DNA of 64,000 nucleotides from Mimachlamys varia (lineage: Eukaryota; Mollusca; Bivalvia; Pectinida; Pectinidae): positions 33,478,229 through 33,542,228 of the forward strand of contig OX392533.1 of the NCBI GenBank assembly GCA_947623455.1, read 5' to 3'. A program made the position numbers and the translations under genes. The stretch's first letter is position 1. Each line of letters begins with the position of its first letter. Under the pieces are notes generated by a model that made no database searches, was not told the origin of the DNA, and saw only the letters and a list, made by a program, of their open reading frames with translations. Shown piece by piece: positions 56,654 through 64,000 of the stretch.

Positions 56654-59124
56654 AACAATTCTTCAATTTACATCGTAAATCATGTTTAAATGATAAACGA
56701 TGAAACAAACATTCGAGAAAACGAGCAAACGATGGTTAATACGACAAGACAATGTAGTCCCAGTGAATTAAATCAATATCTTGCAAAATTTTAAAAATAC
56801 TTTTCGTCACATACCAACTTCTATTGAACTAATATTACTATCATTTCGAACGTACTGATTTACTTACGGAGCGGTCGTTATGCACACGCGTCAACACACT
56901 GATCTGGTATTGACGCGGTCGGATGTCGCAACAGGAAAAAGTCGCCATTTTTGTATTACCGTCAAAGAAATGCGAATGTGCACCAATGGAATCAAGTTTA
57001 GCAGCATCCATTTATTTTATTTTTGTACGTAACAAACCCAAATATGCTCCACGCTTCAAGATGTTGAAGAAACCATACAACGGCTGCCATTTAATAGTTA
57101 TCATTCTGTATCGTGAACGGCATCCTATTTGAAACAAAACAGTCCGCCGTGCCTTTTTCACAGTGCGTATACGCTACTTTGTAAGCAGACTTTACTAAGC
57201 TGAAGAAAGAAGAGATGTAAATATAATTTAATATCACAGACTGTTTTATATTCATGATAAGATTTTTACATGCTCAAATACAAATAAATTAGGTAAAAAC
57301 ATCGTTCAACATTTAATCCACAGGAAGCAGGGAAGCTTTTGGGTACTGTTTGAATTCGACCAAATAGCCTTAGACAATTCTAAAATATATATTGCAAACC
57401 GAGTCAAGAGAAATTCGTGCTCCCTTGTCTACTATTCTTATATTTAATATTGAAACGCTTTTAAAATAATTACATTTTTAGATGCAAACATCCTTTGACG
57501 AGTTGCTACATTGTTAAGATTTTTTTCCTGATAAAATTCACTTTGTTCATTATCGAAGGTGGTTGAAGCAAGCAATGCAATATTTATGAAAAGGTCAATA
57601 TTTATGACAATGCTAGTGACTTTCATTAAATATATACATGAAATATTATGCAGGACGTTGCAATATAATCTTTTATGTGTATGTAGGTATGTTTCAACAA
57701 GACTCGACAGTTTGTTATATATATTCATTATATATTATGAAATGTGTAAATGGATTCTGTAAGTTACATGTCCTTGTTTAGTACAGCATTACTCTAGACA
57801 AGTGGCAAATTAAAGGTTTAGTTCTTCCGTTTGAAAGAGTGTTGACTTTAATAATTCAGTATTTCAATTACTACCAAATGTAACGTAGGTTTAATCCCCC
57901 CCCCCCATCCCCGGGGGAAAAACGACAATAAAAGAATTGAGATAATAATTAAGTTGTATATATGCAACTGAGAGTAAGGTCACGTGAACACATGATGGTT
58001 ACAGCTGGTGATCTCATCAGACCGTTAAATATGTACGTCACTGTGGGGTTTCTCGCTACACACAGGGATCACTTCCTAGTTACGAGGTCATGCGTATAAC
58101 AGAACAACAATTTGGCTCGAACAACAGCGTTGTCCGGGGCAACATGGTGTGATAGAGCTTTAAGCAATCTGAGGCATAAGGCTTAGATTCGGATCAAACC
58201 ACGCTGAGTTTTACATCCTTGTAAACAGAAAATCATTTTTGATTAAAACTTTTCATCTTAGCATTTATCATATATGCCTCCATACTTTTGAAAATGTCGT
58301 TCACAAAAAAGTGCAGTTAAAAATAAAATCGAACTGAATTCCCATTGCTGCTATACCAAGGTCAATATAATTATGTCATTTTTGGTACATTAATTTTAAT
58401 GTATACCTTATTAAAATGTTTCAACAATGATGTATGCATAAATGTATTAACCTAGACAGGAAGACATGCATAATGCATTTTTGAAATGTTTGACCTAAAT
58501 TGTTTAAACCAATGAAAATACAGGGTACAGTGGATAAGATCCACATTGACAGGTATTACGGAGTATCACTAATTCCTAAAAGACATATATCAGTTTTGAC
58601 TACGAACAGAGTGGATAGTCCCCTTAAATAGATATATTTGTATATTAACATTTGGGCTGCAACCCACTATATGAACATTACCAGCAAAAATTACTTTCAT
58701 AAAAGTATGAAAGCAATGGTTCGCAAGACGTAGCACGTGGTTTAATTATGACGTCATAGATCAAGCTTGTTCAATGAGAGTCTTTTCGCTCCGCTTCGAA
58801 TAAAATGGAGAAAACCCTAGCGTCAAACGCTTAAATGACTAATTATTATCATTGGCGCCAATTTTATTCAAGCTGGGCTGTTCCGCCAATATCTTTTAAA
58901 TGACGACACAAATACAAATGCAAGTAATAAACTATTAATTAGAAAAAAATATAAATGAAGTTTAGCAATTGTTCTAAAGTAAAAATGTAAATATATGGAT
59001 TGAAAGTTATTTTTTAACTTTCATAGTGCTATGAAAGGTCAGCCGTTACATCCATATTTAGCAATCCTTATGTATAAGTCAATCGACGAAATGGTCACAT
59101 ATCATGATAATGTGTGTACTCCGA

Positions 59125-59190
59125 GTGTTTAAACATGTAACACACAGATATCCTGTACCTTTCAAATTTAGTAATAGATACAGTTGATTT
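59125..59190 (+). repeat. Family A repeat, truncated
   Basis: tgtaacacacagatatcctg and aatttagtaatagatacagt match the family A start, and then the copy ends. Confidence 0.6.
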
Positions 59191-59589
59191 TATAAAAACT
59201 TGAGCCATTAAAACTATGCATAGCGAATCAAATCCGAAATAGTAGTTTATTGATAGTTTTACGATCTATTTTGTAATCAAATATATGCTTTGTCATTAGT
59301 TCTCATATAAAGTTGATTTATATGCAAAATGTTGTACGTTTTGATTTGTGATATTAACAGCCCGCGTTACGACGTTGCTTTATGTGTGCAGTATGTTTCT
59401 GCTTGTTCGTATGGGTGATTGAAGCTCCATTCCAACAAATCAGATTACACACCCAGCAGCTGTTGCCTTTTCCATGACTGTTTTACGTTAGACGCGGACT
59501 TTAAACTTCCATTTTTAATATGCTATTAGTTAAACCCTACTTTTCGGAAGTACCAATGGCGTTCCGTACTTTATTACGCGATCAAGACG

Positions 59590-59950
59590 AAACACATAAA
59601 TCGAACCGAAGCGTCAACAAAACCATTTTTCAAACTCACAATCGATTAAACAGATAGTGAACAAAGGGAATATTTATGCGGGGACACATGAAAACCAGAC
59701 CAAGACCAACGACACCTGTCATGTTAATGTAGATCACAGCTAAGTAAATGGCACGTCATCTAAACAAATAGGTACTAGTATACAAATGAACATTTTGAAA
59801 AAAAAATCAGAGAATATCATAGCGTCAAAAAAACCATAATCCAAACTCAACTTGAGACTTAGATGGCGAGCATAAAACTGGCTAAGAGACTTAATCAACC
59901 TGTATTTCTTGAATAACTGTGCTGTTTTGTTCATCAGCAGTCGACATCTT
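59590..59950 (+). repeat. Family B repeat, rearranged copy
   Basis: gaagcgtcaacaaaacca starts the copy. The phrase cgtcaaaaaaaccataatcc is repeated at 59822, so a second partial copy is inserted or duplicated. It ends near atcagcagtcgacatcttta. Confidence 0.65.
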
Positions 59951-60149
59951 TAAACAAATGCCAATATGTTTAATTGAAGGAGTTTGGCATTTTCAAAAGT
60001 TAAAATGCAAGTAATCATAATATTGTATCAATGTAGAAAAAATATAAATTCCAAATGTTGAAATCAGGGCGGCAAATTTAGTTCGGATTCTTTAAGGAGG
60101 TTCGACCCTTTCGCAATTAACCGCTAGATTTCCGTAAACTTTCATATGT

Positions 60150-61294
60150 TTATTATGCTACCTGGTTGATTATGCTACCTGGTTGATTATGCTACCTGGT
60201 TGATTATGCTACCTGGTTGGATAAGCTACCTGGTTGATTATGCTACCAGGTTGATTATACTACCTGGTTGATTATACTACCTGGTTGATTATGCTTCCTG
60301 GTTGATTATGCTACCAGGTTGATTATACTACCTGGTTAATTATACTACCTGGTTGATTATGCTACCTGGTTGATTATACTACCAGGTTGATTACGCTTCC
60401 TGGTTGATTATACTACCTGGTTGATTATACTACCTGGTTGATTATGCTACCAGGTTAATTATACTACCTGGTTGATTATGCTACCTGGTTGATTATACTA
60501 CCAGGTTGATTACGCTTCCTGGTTGATTATACTACCTGGTTGATTATACTACCTGGTTGATTATGCTACCAGGTTGATTATGCTTCCTGGTTGATTATGC
60601 TACCTGGTTGATTATACTACCTGGTTGATTATGCTACCAGGTTGATTATGCTACCTGGTTGATTATGCTACCTGGTTGATTATGCTACCAGGTTGATTAT
60701 GCTACCTGGTTGATTATACTACCTGGTTGATTATGCTACCTGGTTGATTATGCTCCAAGGTTGATTATGCTACCAGGTTGATTATGCTACCAGGTTGATT
60801 ATGCTACATGGTTGGTTATGCTACCTGGTTAATTATGCTACCTGGTTGATTATGCTACCTGGTTGATTATACTACCTGGTTGATTATGCTACCAGGTTGA
60901 TTATGCTACCTGGTTGATTATGCTACCAGGTTGATTATACTACCAGGTTGATTATGCTACCAGGTTGATTATGCTACCTGGTTGATTATACATGTACTAC
61001 CTGGTTGATTATGCTACCAGGTTGATTATGCTACCTGGTTGATTATGCTACCAGGTTGATTATACTACCAGGTTGATTATGCTACCAGGTTGATTATGCT
61101 ACCTGGTTGATTATGCTACCAGGTTGATTATGCTACCTGGTTGATTATGCTACCTGGTTTATTATACTACCTGGTTGATTATGCTACCTGGTTGATTATG
61201 CTTCCTGGTTGATTATGCTACCTGGTTGATTATGCTACCAGGTTGATTATGCTACCTGGTTGATTATGCTCCCAGGTTGATTATGCTACCAAGT
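60150..61294 (+). repeat. 17-bp minisatellite, 67 units
   Basis: The unit is gctacctggttgattat. The total is 1145 bp, equal to 67 x 17 plus a single 6-bp insertion (catgta near 60989). Variants are mainly at three sites: g/a before ctacc, a/t in gctWcc, and t/a in the middle of ccWgg. It is flanked by ordinary AT-rich sequence. Confidence 0.95.
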
Positions 61295-62929
61295 AAAAGA
61301 TGATTTTATGAAAATATAAGTATCCAAATGACTTGTTTCTTTTTTTTTTTAAACACCAACACAAATGTGAATGTTCTTGAAAATCAAAACATCAAAATTA
61401 AAAAAAAAGAAATCAATAGCTACCTCAATAATATTTCATTTATGGAAAAGGGACTAAACGATTTTTACAAAGTGTGTTATTTTCATATCTAAAGGACAAC
61501 TTTCAGTATTCACCGATACATTATTTACATAACATATAATTATATACAGTACATGCACAAAAATGAATCAAAATACTTTATCACAAACAAGCTTTTTTAT
61601 GTAACTTATTAAAAACTAGATGTAAAGCTTTGTCTAGGGAAAGTTGTTGCCATTGATGTTTCCAGGAACTTTTTGTAGTGGGTAGACATAACATGTACAT
61701 GTATATACTGTGTACACGTCTAAAACATTTTGGAACATAACTCCGTGACGGTTATGTTTTCTCCGAATAGCACGAGGTCAGTTTTAAATTAGAATAACAC
61801 CAGGTAAAGCCCTTGTGTATACATTCTGCCAACACGAGTAGTCATATCACTTGGCGTTCCTCTCTCAAGTTTGAGAAACCATTGCCAATATTATACCGGT
61901 AAAAGGCCTATCTTCCAATTCTGTTTCCATACTGTTGTTGTCGCTGTCTGTGTCCAGCCATGTGTCGATATTGTGTACATTTTTGCCGTTGTTTCGCAAA
62001 AGAAGTAGTCGTGGCAATACTTCTTTTCCTCGTAATATTGACTTGATGACATGAATCGTCTCCTCTCATCCCAGCTCGCCATAGTTGACATTGCGACATA
62101 TTTTTCTATCCTTACTGCACAGAAGAACTCTCATTGTGCAGCACGAATTTGATACCCCGTTTCCATATACCGGGTACACAAATAGGAAGCTACGTCACCA
62201 CAAAACGAAAATAAAAACTCGTTTATTACGTAGTGTCGAGCGTCCTTAAATAAAACTTAGCGGCATGAACAAACTCCCTGAATATGCGGGCGCAATATTG
62301 ATCGTCGCTTTTTTTCCTTTTTGTATTCTAATAAAGCTTAGCAATATTTTTATTCAATATCTATTTAAGTTTAAATGTACATACATGTTTTATAATTTGC
62401 GATTCGAAAACAAGATTAAAGCTTATATTAATTCCTTTCCTTTTTGCATTTTAATAATAATTCTAGGCCTGTATTCTGTTTCATAGATGTGTTGTTATAG
62501 ATTCGCTTCGTTTGCCTTTAACCTCGTAACTAGAACGAATCATAATGATACATTACATGCCAAGCTAATGTTTAACAAAGCAGAAGTATACTTGTAAAAG
62601 AGGATACGTTTTATAAATTTATCCTTGTAAAGGAATGAGTATGACATAATATACATCTTTTTTCTAATTTTATTTATTCACTTTTTTGTGGTGGGGGGGG
62701 GGGGGTCTTTTTAGGGGGGAAGGGGGCTACTTTCTGGTTTACTTGTTTTTTTTTCTTTTCAATCTTAAGTTCAATCCCTCTTTTAATACATCAACCTGGA
62801 TTACAAACCATACGACTACCTTGAACATTATGTTTGGTCCAACAACGTAAACAATAGGCAATTGCATTAACGATAATATGAATATGTATATATAATATAA
62901 GCTTTAGAATGAAGATTGTTTTGGAAGAT
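61295..62929. other. Non-coding, no feature apart from a G-rich tract
   Basis: A G13 run at 62693-62705 is followed by aggggggaagggggc. The ORF at 62265-62486 is low-complexity AT-rich sequence and is not taken as a gene. Confidence 0.5.
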
Positions 62930-63110
62930 GACTAACACACGCATGTGCTGCACCTTTTTAATTTAGTAATAGATAGGGTATGCCGAAACAATTTTTTTAA
63001 CTGCATCATACAGCTGTTTCGTCCTTATGGGACTCGTCAGTGATGCTAGGGGCCAAAAGATGGGAACCGAACTTTCTTAACTAATGTATGAGCAGAAGGG
63101 TCATAGCTAA
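62930..63110 (+). repeat. Family A repeat copy
   Basis: It contains actaacacacgcatgtgctg, taatttagtaatagatag, tatgccgaaac, gcatcatacagctgtttcgt and gagcagaagggtcat. Confidence 0.8.
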
Positions 63111-63304
63111 AGTTGTTCCAAGACAATATAAACCTTGGTTCATAGATGAGAGTCTATGGAACTTTTATCACGATATATGAATAAATGAGGTGAAAGAAGA
63201 AAAATATGGTTGTATTGCACATGCGTTTTGAGCACAATTGACCTAAGCGATAGTACTAGTGTTCACAATTTCAGACCACCTGTTCTTATTCCGGCGTAAT
63301 TTTT

Positions 63305-63412
63305 CAATGGTCGCCATGGAAATCTTTCATTTTTCATATATTGCCTCTTGTTTAATAATCCATTTTGAGTTCGAATCGTGGCTTTGTTGACGTTTCGGTC
63401 CTCTCTTGATTT
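63305..63412 (-). repeat. Family B repeat, fragment
   Basis: It contains ccatggaaatctttcatttt, ttgagttcgaatcgtgg and tttgttgacgtttcggt in minus orientation. Confidence 0.6.
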
Positions 63413-63565
63413 TGTTTTTCTTCAGTCCAAACGAGTTGTTTTAATATTCCATTCAGCAGTTTTTGACAGAAATGATCAAGTAGATGTGTAGGTGAATATT
63501 GGATGAAGATATTGTTTTGGTTTTGAAATCGGTGAAGTATTTAATGAAGAAATGTATACGGACAG

Positions 63566-63985
63566 TATTGTACATGGGTACATTTGCGCTACGGGTTGAA
63601 CCAGCTGAACCAGTTGAACCTGCAGCAAAAACACCAGGCACAGATTTGGACCGAGGCTGACCTCTGGAAAATCTGCCACGCGTGGTTTGAGGGGTCCAGA
63701 CGAACCTGACCAAACTAAATTGCTGACTATTTCTAGTTTGTGTTCTTTATTTCTTAAACAATGTCATTTCAGATGAAGATGTAAAAATGTTACATAATTA
63801 AGTGAACGTGTGAAATAAAGGCATTATATTATTAATATATCATTAATTTCTCCTCCAAAACTGTGGATTTTTAGCTTTGCCTATGGTTTGGTCCAGGTGC
63901 GTTTGTTTATCGTGATTCATTGCTGTGCCTTATGTGCCGGTTCAACCTGTAGCGCGAATGTACCCCATGTACATGGATGAGAATT
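63566..63985. repeat. Inverted repeat pair, arms about 45 bp
   Basis: Left arm gtacatgggtacatttgcgc, gggttgaacc (63568-63602). Right arm ggttcaacctgtagcgcgaa and tgtaccccatgtacat (63939-63976). The reverse complements match with few differences over about 325 bp spacing. It may be the ends of an element. The minus-strand frame at 63453-63713 (rich in Gly, Ser and Arg) lies across the left arm and is not called as a gene. Confidence 0.5.
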
Positions 63986-64000
63986 TGTTAGGGATTCATT

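Larger units (their letters stand above)
56022..60149 (+). other. Putative SLC6 intron 2 or downstream region
   Basis: It holds a long hairpin (56539-56653), a C11 run (57896-57906), a truncated family A piece (59125-59190) and family B pieces (59590-59950). No TM3-TM12 SLC6 exon was recognised. ORFs at 56923, 57444 and 57559 look like chance. Confidence 0.5.

Noticed and set aside
56467..56703. 78-codon ORF as an SLC6 exon
   Set aside because: It reads through the long hairpin and shows no transporter motif.
60150..61294. CRISPR-like repeat array
   Set aside because: There are no spacers. Units are directly abutting 17-mers in a eukaryotic context, so it is a minisatellite.
62265..62486. 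73-codon plus-strand ORF with repeated FPFCILI
   Set aside because: It is AT-rich, with no splice context or domain. The repeat is a short DNA duplication.

Overview
The window looks like genomic DNA of a lophotrochozoan, most likely a bivalve mollusc. It is AT-rich with long introns, many short dispersed repeats, tRNA-derived SINEs, TIR/foldback elements, Penelope-like and non-LTR reverse-transcriptase remnants, and (TCCG/TCTG)n tracts. No bacterial-style operon, rRNA or intact tRNA gene is visible. The assignment to Bivalvia is an inference from repeat style and gene content.

Two real protein genes are supported. The first fills most of the left two thirds on the minus strand (about 45547 down to 2764, continuing off the left end). 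It is a secreted or membrane protein of which I can assemble 28 coding exons with mutually consistent splice phases (4432 nt, 1477 codons). It starts with a signal peptide split between a 25-bp first coding exon (45523-45547) and exon 2. Then come about 450 residues I do not recognise, a cysteine-rich block with a CGVCDGDG motif, two IPT/TIG-like segments, and about 600 residues of REJ (receptor for egg jelly / polycystin-1) type. The C-terminal part, where relatives carry GPS, PLAT and membrane segments, is outside the window. The second gene is on the plus strand (55174-56021): the first two coding exons of an SLC6 neurotransmitter:sodium symporter, with TM1, TM2 and a GC splice donor. Its remaining exons are not seen before the right end.

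The rest is repeat-rich. Introns of the REJ gene hold a decayed non-LTR reverse transcriptase (3770-5065), a 79-bp satellite (10800-11640), two MITE-like foldbacks (7493-7632, 7781-7991), a possible solo LTR (18109-18251), a SINE (23340-23535), C24 and G25 runs, and a three-level nest of elements (34300-37412). The 45.5-55 kb interval holds a 927-bp TIR element (48487-49413), a candidate first exon (50417-50473), three tandem SINEs (50829-51390) and a Penelope-type RT fragment. Right of the SLC6 exons are a 115-bp hairpin and a 17-bp minisatellite of 67 units with a 7-unit higher-order period (60150-61294). Two dispersed families, called A and B here, recur throughout.

All exon calls come from hand translation, reading-frame continuity, splice consensus and family-typical motifs. 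No database search was run. The function of the REJ gene (fertilisation, mechanosensing or adhesion) is inferred only from its domains.
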